Assembly: GCA_002794775.1 (NCBI GenBank)
Contig: NBAY01000019.1
Span: forward strand, 186,001 to 250,000
Origin: Porodaedalea pini
Taxonomy: Eukaryota; Basidiomycota; Agaricomycetes; Hymenochaetales; Hymenochaetaceae
Direction: 5' to 3'
DNA: 64,000 bases
The notes below the pieces were generated by a model. That model saw nothing but the letters and a program-made list of their open reading frames with translations. It did no database searches and had not been told where the DNA came from. Position 1 is the first letter of the stretch. Each line of letters begins with the position of its first letter. The position numbers and the translations under genes are program-made. Below, in pieces: positions 11,550 to 24,177 of the stretch.

Positions 11550-12199
11550 ATGTCAGTCAGTACCTCAACCTTCGATGCCGATATCGGCGACCTTCACTTG
11601 ATCTACGACTACGACGCCAAGGATGCACAGGGAAACCCGGAGCTTTGGCGCTACGAGTTGTGGTTCGCCAGCAAGAATCGCATCGTGTATGCCATCCACG
11701 GTGGCCCGATGGCAGGGCGCATCAACTTCCAGACGGTGACTTATCAATGCATCCGTCCCGGAGAGCTTTGGCAGTGCAACTGGCTTGAGGGTGAGCTGAG
11801 AGTCTTGCTTTGTCGAGAGGGGGGCGCTTGATGGAAAGTTTACAGTGCTAATGCATTTTGTATCATCACAGAAACCGGCACAATCTGTTCGCTTGTGTAC
11901 GACATTCCGAACAAGAAGATCAGCACTCTCCTGGGTTTCTCGATTGGTATGCGCTTCTTGACTCCTCCGCCGGCCCAGTCCAGAATACTAACACGGCTCG
12001 CCCCGCAGGTCACTGGTCACATGCCGAAGAGGCACACGGCAACAAACGCAACTCGAAGGACTTTGAACGCTGGCGGGGACTCGCCAAGATCGGCATCCAG
12101 ACGGATCGTTTCATGTTGTCCGAACAGGCGAATATAGTGGAGAGCTTCCGCGGGTCGGGTGATCTGGAGCCTATCAAGGAGGAGTGGCCGACTCTGTAG
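11550..12199 (+). CDS. Phenolic acid decarboxylase
   Basis: Predicted cofactor-free cytosolic enzyme that removes CO2 from hydroxycinnamic acids (p-coumaric, ferulic) to give vinylphenols. Exons are 11550-11790, 11872-11946 and 12009-12199, giving 168 residues, the usual size for this lipocalin-like family. Family signatures are HLIYDYDA (the paired Tyr), YAIHGGPMAGR (substrate Arg) and WLEETGT (catalytic Glu, assembled across intron 1). The start was chosen as the ATG that follows the TATA box and precedes this conserved N-terminus; the frame is open further upstream but without family similarity. In a plant-degrading fungus it probably detoxifies lignin-derived acids. It has no obvious operon-like partner. 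Confidence 0.88.
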
Positions 12200-14870
12200 A
12201 AGGGATAATGAGGGATAAATTGCTGAGCTCATTTCTCCGGAGAACGGTCGTCTGCATCGTGTAGATCTGCAGTCCTTGTCGACATAGAGTAATGGCCTCG
12301 GTTATGATAGAATAAAAATAGAATAATTACCCCGACCATTAACTATCAAGTACGGTAGACATGTGACTTTTTCAGGGTGAAGTTGTACAATTCACGAGAG
12401 CCCAGTTATGAGCAAGAAGAACGGCAACACTACCGTCCCAATAATCAATTTGAATTTTTGAGTTATTTTTGCTTGGAGAATTTAGACGAACTGGGCGCCC
12501 AGGCACTGGGATAGTTGCACCCGCCTTGGCTATATATTGATAGGCTAACAGTTCCTCGCAAGTTACCTTACCTCCGCTTCAGTCGCTAAGTCCGTCGCTT
12601 CTTCCTCTTCGACCGGACTTTACTGACGGCACCACGTGGAGAACACAAAAACAAAAAGGTATGAATAGAACAAGTATTTAGGTATGTTCATTTGCCATAT
12701 GGAAGTGGCTAGCAATGGAGCTATCAATCCGAGTCATTTGCCGACTTTGCAGAAGCCTGAGTGAGAGCGGAATTTTCACGTCCGAGAGACGATGTAGAAA
12801 GTCGATCTTGGAAAGGTGAAGGATACATCGTCTATGCTCGGCAGGTAAGCGGAATGAGATGTTGCTACCGTCTAGATTTTGAGAGCTAATCTTCAGAATG
12901 CGGGCTAAGCAAGAAGTCGAAGCGGAGAGCCAGTTACCATTATGTAGACGGTCCAACGAGACCAAACAGCCCGGCGAGCCTCAGCAAATGTCCAATACTT
13001 CAAGTCGGCGCCGTCAGGAGACATGGATGTCGTGGTCCCTATTAATGATCAAAATAAAACAGTTATAAAGCTAAAGTGACGTGCGATAAGCGGCCCAGAG
13101 AAAGGGGGCTCTTGAGTCGATTCTTAATTGTCAATGATCATCACAACCTCAGTATAGACGAAGCTGCGTCGTTGCAGTTGGAGATAAGTAATAAACGGAA
13201 GAACCAGAAGCTGCTTCACATTCTCAGTTCACACTCATATTTCCTTTTAATCGACCGTTGCTTAGAACGGCGAGTTTGAACCGAGCAGAGTCACGATACC
13301 ATCAGACACCTTTGGCCATGACAGACCCGCATTCTGCCCCAGAGATTCGATGGAGATGCAACCATAGAAACATGTTCAGACCATATACGGATTCGCTGTG
13401 CTTAGCCAGGCTGACTGAATACCACGCAACTCACCAGCAGCGATACCCACGCTCGTCAACATTACACACGGATTATTTGCGTTCGACGGAGTACTAGTAT
13501 GGCGCCCCCGATCTTCGTCCAGCAAGGTCTTCTATGTCACTTTCTGGCGTGTCGAAAAGCGAGTGACGATCTGCTACCTCACGCCTTGGGAGGCTTTTTG
13601 GCGAACCATCATACTCCTTGTCTTCTCTCGCATCCGGCACGACCTTGACCATTATCTGAAAAATAATTTACTGGCGGTATTCGACGCGACGGGCTTGCAC
13701 TACTCACCAGTTGAGTTCCTGCACACACGATCCCATGTTTTGCCCAGAGCCTCTTCCTCTTCCTCTCCCTCCTGATTTCACCGCCCGAACTTATGGTTAG
13801 CTTTCATCCGAATGTCGATATCGTCCGGCTTGCCAAGGTGGCCTTCGGACGCAAGGTAGGTAGGTAGGTAGGTAAGTCGGTATACTATTCCCAGCGCGGT
13901 CCCAAGTGTAGTGATGAAAAGTTCTGAAGACGCGTGCACCGAGGTGTGAGAATATAGATCCTAATACAGATCCACGCACCCCTCGCTAAATCTTCAGCCG
14001 GATCTCGTCATCAACTCATGTGTGTCATGTGCATCATGATGGAACTTCATTTTATTCTAGGCTTAAGGCCTATGATATGTAGTCCTGTGCATTCTCGCCT
14101 CCTTCGATCACGGCTTCTCGATGGCCAATCCCTCTGTTTTTCCTAAAAACTATCTGCAGTTGTTTGTCTCATTCCCTGAAGCAGGCCATACTAGTCAATA
14201 TAGTCTCATCCAATCCGCTATTCGTTCCTTCCTGTGTGACGTTTCTGTAAATCCGGCTCTTCATCAGGTTCGATAGATCCGCACACTCACGAGGGTGTCT
14301 TTGCGTTCAGAATGATCCCGAGCAACACAAAAAGGCGCGGAGTAGCAGAACTTGTGCTCGTCAAATAGTCGGTTTGGATCTTATCTTCTGTCTGTGACTC
14401 TGTGACTGGCTGTACGAATCCTTGATGCGGATCGGATCGGAGATATTGTCCTCGACCTAAGCGTGCTTTGTAAGAATGAGATGCACGCTTTCCCGTGCTG
14501 GTTGATGGTGTCGTCTAATTTATCTTTGCATAAAGAAGCGACACAGATATAATCGATTCCCGCTAATCTGATCTCACCGACCCGAACACGAGTGTTATAA
14601 GGCGATACCTCGCATCCTTCTGCGCCACATTAAGCATCGAACCCGGCTTGAGGGGTAGACTGCGCTGCAATCCTCCTAGAATCGCTGTCTATTTACTAAT
14701 CAAGTGAGAAAGGTAACGTCCGTCCTTCTCTTATTCATGATGCAGAAGACTGAGTCGTAGCATGTAAATGACCTTACACCAGCGGAAGCTTTGTGTGAAG
14801 GGGACAGCGAGATTTATAAATCGCCGCACCCTCCTGCCAAAGCGCTGCCTTACCTTGCGGCTGCTCCATT
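12200..14870. other. long intergenic region, no convincing gene
   Basis: About 2.7 kb with only short frames. A minus-strand frame at 12678-12965 is Leu/Ser-rich and faintly recalls F-box or LRR debris, but no motif can be named. A (GGTA)n microsatellite lies at 13855-13874. The last 150 bp before 14871 form the upstream region of the next gene, with TTTATAAATC near 14812-14821. Confidence 0.4.
13855..13874. repeat. GGTA tetranucleotide microsatellite
   Basis: Five tandem GGTA units, followed by a degenerate GGTAAGTCGG. Confidence 0.85.
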
Positions 14871-16307
14871 ATGGCCTCCACCCCCGCACTCCCGTCACTG
14901 GAAGACACCGTACGTCTGCAACTTCCTGATCACTTCCGAGTTTGGGGCTCATCATCCACTCAGTTCGGCTGTTTGTTCTTAGGCGGGATGTCTGTCCTTC
15001 CATTCCATGAGCTGAGAGTCCCCGAACTGATTTCACATTTTTTACAGCTTTTCTACAGCGTACGCAAGCCTCCACCGCCACCAAGTTGATTGCATGCTCA
15101 TCTTACTCGCAGCTTGTGGGGTGTAGCCTCCGTTCAGCTGTATTTTTATTACGAAGTATGTTCCTACAATTCGTATAGGTTATTTGGTTGATCGAATGCT
15201 ATTTGTCCAGAAATACTCGAAGACAGATAAATTATGGCTTAGGCTGTATATACTACTCATATTCTCACTCGACACAGCACATCAGATCCTTCTGATACAG
15301 TCGCTGTACACGTATCTCGTGAAAGAGTTCGGAAATTTCTTATTCCTAACCCATCCTCAAGGGCAAGTCTCCTTTCTTTAAAGTCCCTCTGCACATCTAA
15401 ACAGGATAAACACAGAACATTAATAGATGTGACTGTGTTCGCCGCTCTTATTGACGCCATGGTACAATCTATTTTCCTTATGCGCATCTGGAACTGTAAG
15501 TAAAGTCGCCGTTCTCACTGGTCGGGCCATGTACTCATCAAACCTTAGTAAGTAATGGCAACTACGTCCTAACTGGAGCGCTCACTGCTGTCGTCCTCGG
15601 TTTACTCGCTGCCACTTTAACTTACTTCGGTCAGACATATGGAATCACCGAAGCCACCCAGCTCGTTGCCTCTATCAACACAGTTCGCGTCATGAACTCC
15701 ATGGTCGTCCTCGCTGACACTGCTATCGCCTTTGCCCTTATTTTACTACTGCGGAGCATCCGTTCGGGTATTAGGAAAACTGACACAGTGGTGAAGCGCC
15801 TCGTGATATACACCATCGGTACAGGTCTTGTGACTAGTGTCTGGGGCATAGTGGGTCTGGTTGGCGCAATAGTTATGCCCAGATCTTTCTTTTATCTGAT
15901 GGTCGATGCCGTTATGCCGAAGTGTGAGCATCTCTAACTGGCTCATCATTGAGAAACTACATATTTACTAATTCGCTCAACCCCCTAGTGTATCTGAATT
16001 GCGTGCTTGCTTCGTACGTCCCATCCATCCTGCTCGAGCTAATTATCGTCCCAGACTGACATTGCCTTTAAAATCCAGCTTAAATTCTCGGTCAAAACTC
16101 CGAGAAGACCTCGCAGATGCCTCAGGTTGTGTGAGCATTCAACTGAGCAATGTTCGCGCTGATGAAAGTGGAGGATCCTCCTCAACGGACAACAGAAGCC
16201 GCAAGGCATGTCCTAGCCTTCAATTGGATCCCCCCCCCCCCGGAAAACTAACGGTTCATGCTCATAGATCTCAAGTCCGATGGCAATTGAATGCAGGGTT
16301 GACGTAG
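14871..16307 (+). CDS. DUF6534-type multi-pass membrane protein
   Basis: A hydrophobic protein of the agaricomycete-expanded DUF6534 family, whose function is unknown. Exon 1 begins at ATG 14871 with the family-typical PALPSLEDT and ends at a donor at 14910. Later exons contain VASVQLYFYYE, YSKTDKLWLRLYILLIFSLD followed by TAHQILL (near 15215-15300), a Leu/Val-rich helix from about 15555, and the conserved C-terminal block FRKTDT/IRKTDTVVKRLVIYTI-like segment at 15770-15830 followed by VMPRSFFYLM. The tail near 16068-16300 is polar (SLNSRSKLRED), as in relatives. Several exon borders between 14980 and 15115, and the exact stop, are uncertain. A C-run at 16230-16240 lies in the tail and could shift the frame. 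Confidence 0.7.
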
Positions 16308-16906
16308 ATGTAGGACGTGATTACGAGAGGCAAATGGTGCGTCTTTTTCGTTCTATAACTTCCAAACGGCCCGGTTGAACTTATTTTCTTTTCGTGTGTG
16401 TGTAGAGATTCGGCAGGATTACGCCTGAGTCGGACATCGAGGCCGCGAAATCTACTGCGTAGAAGCTGAGTGCGAGGCTCCTCGTATAGGAGTCCATGGA
16501 AACATTGTTAGATTACAAGCCGGCTGATGCCTGCACCGAGAGTTTCGGTCCTCGTGATGGCGACCGCCTGGAGCGATCGGGATCACGGGCGCAGCTCTTT
16601 GTTTCGTGATTAGTTTGCGAATCGGTGGATACGGCTTTTAATTGATCGGGTTCTTTGATATGTTTATTAGTGACATTATTTATTGATCAATTGGCCTTCG
16701 GAATGGCCTTCGGAATGGACAGACAAAGGGTCACTTTTTCTTTATTAAATTTGTTTGTCCTCTATTTTACTTTCATATGACTCTTATCATAACTACAGCG
16801 GCTCATCGAAAGCACAAGATCCATAACATAACTATCCTTTTATTTTCTTTAAATCACCTCAGAAGTCCGTGATCAGCGCAAACGCCTGAGCTTACCTTTG
16901 TTATTA
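16308..16906. other. intergenic, no gene seen
   Basis: Contains a short tandem duplication (TGGCCTTCGGAA twice near 16692-16720). There is no supported reading frame. It may include the true 3' end of the membrane-protein gene. Confidence 0.4.
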
Positions 16907-17754
16907 CAGCCATTTTCATAAGTCCTGCGGCACATGTATGTCACGTGATATGAGCCGCGGCTGAGCCAACATGTCAAAAAATTAGAATAAATGTCTATTT
17001 TCTCTGTAAATTTTGTGCAGTACCTGCTCATTAAGTACTCAAAAAAAGGCATGGTTCTCAGGAGAAGAAATATGTAAAATAGAGAGCAATATGTTGACTG
17101 TGTAGGTGGGTGGAGATTAAACAAGTGCAGCCAGTCTGTTTTCTCATACATTTCCACCAAGATTCAAAAATTATGGCTCCCCTACATCTACCTATAAAAT
17201 TCTTTCCTGTGTCTTTAAATTAAGTATATGATTATACCAACAGCTCCTGCAAGTTTGAAGCCAATCCATTCAGTATTTGTGGTGCAGCAGCAAGGTTTGT
17301 GTTCCACTTCAAGCTCTTTCCACTCTCCTTTTCTCACAACAGATCTTGCAGAGTAGAACACAAATTTTGCTGCTGCACCATTATTACTGGATGAATTGGC
17401 TTCAAACTTGCAGGAGCTGTTGGTATAATCATATACTTAATTTAAAGACACAGGAAAGAATTTTATAGGTAGATGTAGGGGAGCCATAATTTTTGAATCT
17501 CGGTGGAAATGTATGAGAAAACAGACTGGCTGCACTTGTTTAATCTCCACCCACCTACACAGTCAACATATTGCTCTCTATTTTACATATTTCTTCTCCT
17601 GAGAACCATGCCTTTTTTTTGAGTACTTAATGAGCAGGTACTGCACAAAATTTACAGAGAAAATAGACATTTATTCTAATTTTTTGACATGTTGGCTCAG
17701 CCATGGCTCATATCACATGACATGCACGTGTCACAGGACTTATGAAAATGGCTG
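16907..17754. mobile_element. Long-hairpin MITE, family H1, copy 3
   Basis: An 848-bp inverted-repeat element homologous to the copies at 459 and 3881. Ends are CAGCC...GGCTG with TA at 16905-16906 and 17755-17756. It has more substitutions than the first two copies, including lost CpG sites near the ends (CACATG where copy 1 has CACGTG), which suggests an older insertion. Confidence 0.88.
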
Positions 17755-17756
17755 TA

Positions 17757-18266
17757 AACACATGAGCAGGATTCATTACAGAGGTACTAAGGCTTTGGAG
17801 CTTGCAGTCATTGCGCAGTGCCAAAAGGCAGGAAGTAGCCTGCTTTGTATGTATACATAAGTCAGACCTCAAGTGATAAACTCATTGGTTTCCTCATTCC
17901 ATTGCTTGCCTGTAGGAATATTGATACAAATGGTGAGATCAGCCTGCCTAAGTCATTTAAAGAGCATCTCTCACCTGAGATTCCAGTTGTATATTATCTG
18001 TCCACATCTCTTCCTGAATGTGAATACCCTCAAGCATGGACCCTGCATTGCATTGGCTCAAAGCCCCAAATGAAAGAGCCTGAGGTGTCTTTTTCCCCCT
18101 CTTCCTAAATGATATGAAGCTGGTCTCCGATGTGAACTGGTCATTGCATCTGCTAGTTATACAAATTTGGCTGTTAAACACAACCAGAAGAGAATTGGAG
18201 TAAAACTTCACCAGGACAAGGGCAACACATGCATGATAGCTTTTATGAGGTAAAGCTAGGAAAAGC
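17757..18266. other. CpG-poor decayed sequence
   Basis: No gene is supported. Frames are short, CpG is scarce and CpA/TpG is frequent, as expected of old methylated repeats. It continues across the solo LTR at 18272-18711. Confidence 0.4.
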
Positions 18267-18271
18267 ACTAC

Positions 18272-18711
18272 TGTTAGAACTCAAACCTTCACCTTTTCTT
18301 TTATTCCCTTTTTTACTATTTCTTTATTTTCAATCGCCCCTTTCCATTATATTTAATCATCCTTTCAATCATTTCCCACACTCCATTCACCTGACCTTCA
18401 TTCATTCCATTCTACTCCTTTATGTAATCTTAGATAATTGGGCAACCGGTTCTCACAAGGTGATCACTGTATATAAGGACGAGGAATTGCATCTGAACAC
18501 CTGTTCTGCTTTTCCTCTTACTTCCATGACAATCTAGGTGAGACCGCGTCCCCCTCCTGTAGTAGAGTATATTGTATTAATCCTCTTACCTCCGTGACGA
18601 CCTAGTCTGAGTACAGCATGTTCTGAGTCTCCGCTCGAGTATAGCACGTCCCAGACGACAGTTAGCTGAGGCCTGCCCAGTCTGAGTCATCTCCTGGACT
18701 CCCACCTAACA
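18272..18711 (+). repeat. Solo LTR of the Gypsy family, plus orientation
   Basis: A 440-bp LTR with TGTTAG...CTAACA ends, flanked by a perfect 5-bp duplication ACTAC (18267-18271, 18712-18716). It carries a TATATAAGG box followed about 35 bp later by GTTCTGCTTTT, the same promoter-to-RNA-start arrangement as in elements A-C. No internal region remains, so it probably arose by LTR-LTR recombination. Confidence 0.9.
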
Positions 18712-18716
18712 ACTAC

Positions 18717-20710
18717 ATCAATCGTGGCTGTCATTGCTAAGCTCATAAGTTTTGTAAGCTCAGTATCAAATGAGCAGAAACAGTACCTACTTGTCAAGCA
18801 GCCCGTTTCAATGATCAGCTGGATGAGTTTTGAGATCAATGCGTGTGTAGAATCCATTCTAGTATCCTTCCACGTAAGCTATTGCAGTGTTAACCCAATA
18901 AGATGGTGAAGAGATGTGAGTACTCATGAGAAAAGTCATACAACAAGCAATTATAACATCGCACACAGCACTTCCAGAAAGCCAAAGCTAATAAACAAAT
19001 TGCTATCAGCTAATGGCAGACTCAAAGAGAGGGATTTAGTCATGGTGGTGGTAACAAATGCCTTTGACGCCAAATCTGAAAAGTTTCCAACTTTGAAGGC
19101 TTGAACGCTGGCAACAATAGCAGCTATACCCTGTGTAAGTGTGATCTGTAGACCTCAGCCCAATAAAAGAGTGACAATACCACTGCAAAGAACGTACTGC
19201 AGATATACTGAACCAGAGAATCTTTGAGCTCAACAAAATGCTAATGCAATACGTATAGCACAGCTGTACACTGCAGCTCACTATCTGACAAAGACATAGG
19301 AAATGAGCAATTTTTTGAAGAAGGTGAGTCTGTTCTCACCAATTCCTGTAAAGATTGGAATTGCAAGCCACTCTGTTTGCACGGAACCTAAGGCTATGAG
19401 GTTCCCAAACCCCTTTGCATAAGCATTGAAAGCATCATGAGCCACTATGATGGTCTGAGCAGTATCAATCACATAGAGGCTATAAACTATGCATTTGTAC
19501 ACCATTCTATCATCTGGGAAAGCCACATAGTAGATGTCTGAAGACCAGAAAGTAAGATGTGGTTTGATAATGAATGCAATATGATGACACAGACAGACTT
19601 GCACCATTAAGATACCATATAGGCCCCAATTGAAGAGGTAGCCAAACAACTATAAGTATCATCAGTCGCAATGGAAAGTTCATTCAAACTTGTTCTGTGT
19701 ACCATGGGAGCAGCACTGAAGAAAGGGGGTGAATAGTCAAGACACTGTCGCAAGTGTATACAGAACAGAGCTTACATGGATGCTATATCTGCAGGAACCT
19801 CAGTTGTAGACATAGGGAATTGTATACTTTCAATATAGATCTCCGCTGAGCTGATGGGACTTGAGTACAAATTTATACTGCATCAAATGTCGCCAAGATG
19901 ATTAAATCGTGTGGAGTGTGCATAGCTACTAAAATATGAAAATCAGTTTTCTGTGGAATGATGAGTATGACCAGGCAGATGCAAGAACAGCATTGGATCT
20001 CCAGATGTAGAGCAGATTTGAATATCATTCTTGACCAAACACATCAAAGATGTCTGATATTGATCTCTGGTTGTAAGAGCAGTATTGTATCTCCGAACAT
20101 AATGCAAATTTGTATAGGGCGGTAGCCAATCCACAGTCAAAGTGCTTGATTTCCAGAAAGATACAGAGAGCCATATGATTGATTGAGAACCAGATGTGCA
20201 GCATGCTCTAGTGTGGCGTGATGTCAGAACACTATGAGCCCCTTCAGACTATCACATTTAGGTTTACTGTTGAATCTACTGGCTGATGACAGAAGGTTGG
20301 AGTATGTTGACTTGTGTGAATTCTGCATCTTGACACCGCATCCAGTATGTCCATACCCCAGGATGTCACTGCTCCAGTGTCTCAGCATAACAATAGTATT
20401 GCTACCCTCAAACTTTCACCTCCAGAAGTCTGTATATTCAAATTCCAACTTCCAATCAGATGTCTGGTAGGCCAGATACATGTCTGGATGCTATGGAAGA
20501 AGGACATTCTGATCGGCAGAAACATTGGACAACAAGTAGGATTCCTGTACATGGATGTCCACAACAAGCTCAAGCTCAACAGAATTTCCCATCGGATTGT
20601 AAGATGGATGCTGCAAGTTGAAATAGTACAGAGCATGTCAGGGAGACTGCATGTCAGATTTATATCTGTAGACTTGTGCCCAGCACAATGCAACAGCATC
20701 CAATCCTATC
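18717..20710. other. CpG-poor decayed sequence upstream of the split methyltransferase
   Basis: About 2 kb without a supported gene. Many short frames occur on both strands (for example minus 19281-19649), but none shows family motifs. Base use is depleted in CpG. It may be old repeat sequence or relics of the methyltransferase gene's 5' region. Confidence 0.4.
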
Positions 20711-20792
20711 ATGCAACTCTTAATTGCACTGGATGAAGCAAAATTCTTCTTGTCTCAAACCACTTTCTCTGACATCGAGCTGTTGAAGACAC
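20711..20792 (+). pseudogene. SAM-dependent methyltransferase, 5' fragment (split by element C)
   Basis: The plus-strand frame beginning at ATG 20711 reads through EAKFFLSQTTFSDIELLKTH up to the left edge of element C. It continues codon-perfectly at 41264 with ILTIQAEAVEV. Together they match the N-terminal pattern of a common basidiomycete methyltransferase (FFK-QTGI, LKQHI, VQAEAY). The real start may lie further upstream, because family members usually have about 30 more residues before this block. Confidence 0.6.
20788..20792. other. Left target-site duplication of element C
   Basis: GACAC on the left versus GATGC at 41259-41263 on the right. The two differ by two transitions. The assignment is supported because removing C plus one copy restores the methyltransferase reading frame. 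Confidence 0.6.
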
Positions 20793-21224
20793 TGTTAGGT
20801 GGGAGTCCAGGAGATGGCTCAGACTGGGCAGGCCTCAGCTGACTGTCATCTGGGACATGCTATACTCGAGCAGAGACTTTGGACACGCTGTACTTAGGCT
20901 AGGTCATTGCAGAGGTAAGAGGATTAATACAATGTACACTACTACAGGAGGGGATGTGGTCTCACCTAGGTCATTGCAGAGGTAAGAGGAAAAGCAGAAC
21001 AGATATTCAAGTGCGATTCCTCTTCCTTTTAAGCTCAGGACGTGTGAGACTGTATTATCTAAGAACTATATAGTTTATGTAATGGAATGAATGAAGGTCA
21101 GGTCAGATCAAATGAGTGTGGGAAATGATTGGAAAGATGACTAAATATAATAGAAAGGGGTGATTAAAATAAAAGAAATGGTAAAAGGCAATTAAAAGAA
21201 AAGGTGAAAGTTCAAGTCCTAACA
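20793..21224 (-). repeat. 3' LTR of element C
   Basis: 432 bp, TGTTAGG...CTAACA. It directly abuts the last pol codons at 21225. Confidence 0.9.
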
Positions 21225-22767
21225 TTACCCCCTCCTCCCCCTCAAGGTTGGGTATCCTGACCAACCAAGGTCATGGTTGTCTGGCTTGGTGTGGATGAAG
21301 ATCAGATGGAGTTGCTGATGAGGGATGTCGAGTTTTTGAGAGGCATCAGGATGCTTTTGATAGAATTTAGTGATCGCCTCCTTTGCATTTTTGCTAAAGT
21401 TTGTCTTGGGCTGCCAAGTTGGTTCATTGTACCTGACCCACTTAACAAGGTATTGTAGCTTCCCTTGGTGCAAGTGTGAGTCCAAGACCTCCTTGAGTTT
21501 GTACTCCTCCTCATTGTCAACAATGTCAGGTGGCAGTGGCGGTGGCTGTTTCTGGCTGTCAAAGGATGGTTCGATGGCAGGTTTTAACAGGGCTTTATTG
21601 AAAATAGGGTAGACCTTCTTCCATCACTTGGGGAGTTTGAGCTTGTATGCACTCACTCCAAGCTTGTCCACAATTTCAAAGGGACCATACTACTTGTCGG
21701 CCAGTTTCTTCGTTGGCGAGTTGGTGCTGATGTTACACCTGTCAAGGAAGATCTTGTCACTGGCCTTGTACTCCACCGATACTCCTGCTGTCTGGTCATG
21801 GTAACGTTTCATGTCTTCATCCACCTTAACCAGGTTGTCTTTCATAATGCAATGAGTCTCCTTGATGTGCTTCGCAAATTCTTCTGCCAACATGTTGGCA
21901 GAGGAGGTTCATGTTGTGTCAAAGCTCATCAGGTGATGTCCTGTATTTGCAAAGAAGGGGGACATCTTCATTGCCAAGTGTTTGTAGTTGTTGTATGTGA
22001 ACTCTGCAAGTGGGAGCCAGTCCTTCTAGTCTGACTGCTGGTAGTTAACAAAGAGCCAAAGGTACTGTTCAAGTTCTTGATTGACCCATTCCATTTGACC
22101 GTCCATCTGCAGGCAGTATGCTGTTGATGGGTTGCTTTGGATGTGCAGGAGCTTGTATAGCTCCTTCATCATTGACGTGTCGAACTGCGTGCCTTGATTG
22201 TGAATGATCTTCTTTGGCAGACTATGCAGATGAAAGACATGGTCCTGATACAGTTACATCATGCCTTCTGCCAATAGCTTCATCATTATTGGGATCATGT
22301 GCATCTGTTTGGAGAACCTGTCTACAAAGATGCAGATTATGTTGTGTCTCTTCAAATCTAGAAGCTTTCTGATGAGATCGACCATGATGATTTCCCAAGG
22401 ACCTTTGGGGATTGTGTTTGGGTGAAGCAGTCTCAATCTCAATGCCTTTAGCGCCTTCATTCATTGGCAGCAATTGCATCCTCAGACGTACACTCTTATG
22501 TCTGAGAATATTGAGGCCTACCAGAAATCGTGATGAATGAGTTCCACTGTCTTTGATGCTCCTGGATGTCCTGCCAGAACCGAGTCATGGCACTCCCGCA
22601 ACACCACTTCCTTCATTGTCAACAGCACATATACCTTGCCCTTCATCTGCTACAGCCCATCGACTTCTGTCATACCTGTCAGCCTTTCTGACTCATCCTG
22701 TGCCCTCTGCACTTCACCCACTCCTTCCAACACCTCGTCACATGATGTTCTCACCATTCCATGATTC
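21225..22767 (-). pseudogene. Element C pol, 3' part (integrase C-half, GPY/F, chromodomain)
   Basis: Fragments on the minus strand match element A pol residue by residue. They cover the integrase core with stops, the KLADKW/GPF region, and a chromodomain with YLVKWVRYNEPTWQP near 21410-21450. Multiple stops and frameshifts make it nonfunctional. It continues across element B at 35322. Confidence 0.85.
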
Positions 22768-23226
22768 TGTTAGGCAGAAGTCTGGGTGGAACTTAGACTA
22801 GGCAACCTCAACGTGCGGCACCTGACAGTGACGCAGACGTTGTCTGGGATGGGCTGTATCTCGAACACAAAGTTTGGGCAGTGAGTTTACTCAGACTGGA
22901 CGACGTGGAGGTAAGAGGATTAATACAAGTCTAACTAATACAAGGGGGCCGGGTCTCACCTGGACAACATGGAAGTAAGAGGAAAAGCAGAACAGGGGGC
23001 TTCTGCGATTTGACCTTCCTCTATATAGCGTTGTCCACGGGATTGCATTATCTAAGTACTGTATAGTTTACATAACTAGGAATGGAATGAATGAAGGTTG
23101 TGTTGTACTAAGTGAGTGTGGGAATGATTATGTATGAAGGTTAAATATAATGGAAAAGGAGCGGTTAAAAGAAAGGAAATGGTAAAAGGGGAAATAAAAG
23201 AAAAGGTAAAAGTTTGAGTCCTAACA
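22768..23226 (-). repeat. 3' LTR of element B
   Basis: 459 bp, TGTTAGG...CTAACA, abutting the pol stop at 23227. The U3 part differs in sequence from elements A and C while the core promoter block is shared, so B is a distinct subfamily. Confidence 0.92.
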
Positions 23227-24177
23227 TTACCTCCCCCTCAAGGTTGGGCGTCCCGACCAACCAAGATCGAGGTCGTCTGGTTTGGTGTCGACGAAGCGTG
23301 GGCGAAGTCGTTGGCGAGGAATGTTGAGTTTTTGAGGGGTGCCAGGATGTTTTTGGTAGAACTCAGCGATTGCCTCCTTTGCGTTCTCGCCAAAGTCCAT
23401 CTCGGGCTGCCAAGTTGGTTCGTTGTAGCCAACCCACTTGACGAGGTATTGTAGCTTTCCTCGGTGCAGACGCAAGTCTAGAACTTCCTCGATCTCGTAC
23501 TCCTCCTCGTTGTCGACAATGTCAGGTGGCGGCAGTGCTGGTTGTTTCTGGCTCTCGAAGGATGGTTTGATAGCGGGCTTTAGCAGGGCCTCGTTGAAGA
23601 CTGGGTGTACCTTCTTCCATCGCTTGGGAAGCCTGAGTTTGTACACGCTAGCTCCCACCTTGTCGACGATCTCAAAGGGACCATACCATTTGTCAGCGAG
23701 TTTCTTCATCGGCGAATCTGTGCTGATGTTTCGCCCGTTGAGGAAAACCTTGTCTCCAGCCTTGTACTCCACTGAAGTCCCTGCTGTCTGGTCGTGGTAG
23801 TGCTTCATGTCGTCCGCTGCCTTGACCAAGTTGTCCTTTGCAACGCGATGAGTCTCCTTGATGTGCTTCGCGAATTCTTCTGCCGACATGTTGGCAGATG
23901 AGGTTCGTGTCGTGTCAAAGCTCAAGGGGTAACGTCCCATGTTTGCATAGAAGGGGGACATTTTTGTCACCAAGTGTTCACAGTTGTTGTATGCAAACTC
24001 CGCGAGGGGGAGCCAGTCCTTCCAGTCCAATTGACGATGGTTAACGAAGAGTCGAAGGTACTGTTCGAGCTCCTGGTTAACACGTTCCGTTTGACCATTG
24101 GTCTGTGGGTGATACGCCGTCGACGGGTTGCCTTCGATGTGTAGGAGTTTGTACAGTTCCTTCATCATCAACACGTT
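23227..24177 (-). pseudogene. Element B pol, 3' part (integrase DDE end, GPY/F, chromodomain)
   Basis: Open through most of its length. It contains the integrase segment ELYKLLHIEGNPSTAYHPQ with the catalytic Glu helix, the GPF block near 23680 and a chromodomain (YLVKWVGYNEPTWQPEMDF). The frame joins directly to the segment at 30425 once element A and one ACGTT copy are removed. Confidence 0.88.

Noticed and set aside
12678..12965. Possible F-box/LRR fragment on the minus strand
   Set aside because: Leucine-rich composition only. No F-box motif, start context or intron signals were found.
16873..17160. Open frames inside hairpin elements (also 43297-43491, 56736-56942, 38549-38803)
   Set aside because: The same peptides arise from both arms of palindromic elements. 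They are by-products of the inverted repeat.
17845..18108. Short plus-strand frames in CpG-poor sequence at 17.8-20.7 kb
   Set aside because: No motifs, overlapping alternatives on both strands, and decay-like composition. They are treated as noncoding relics.
23438..23800. Plus-strand open frames across the retroelements (also 24802-25164, 27789-28166, 28123-28410 and similar)
   Set aside because: They are antisense shadows of gag/pol codon bias. They recur at equivalent positions in A, B and C and show no independent domain.
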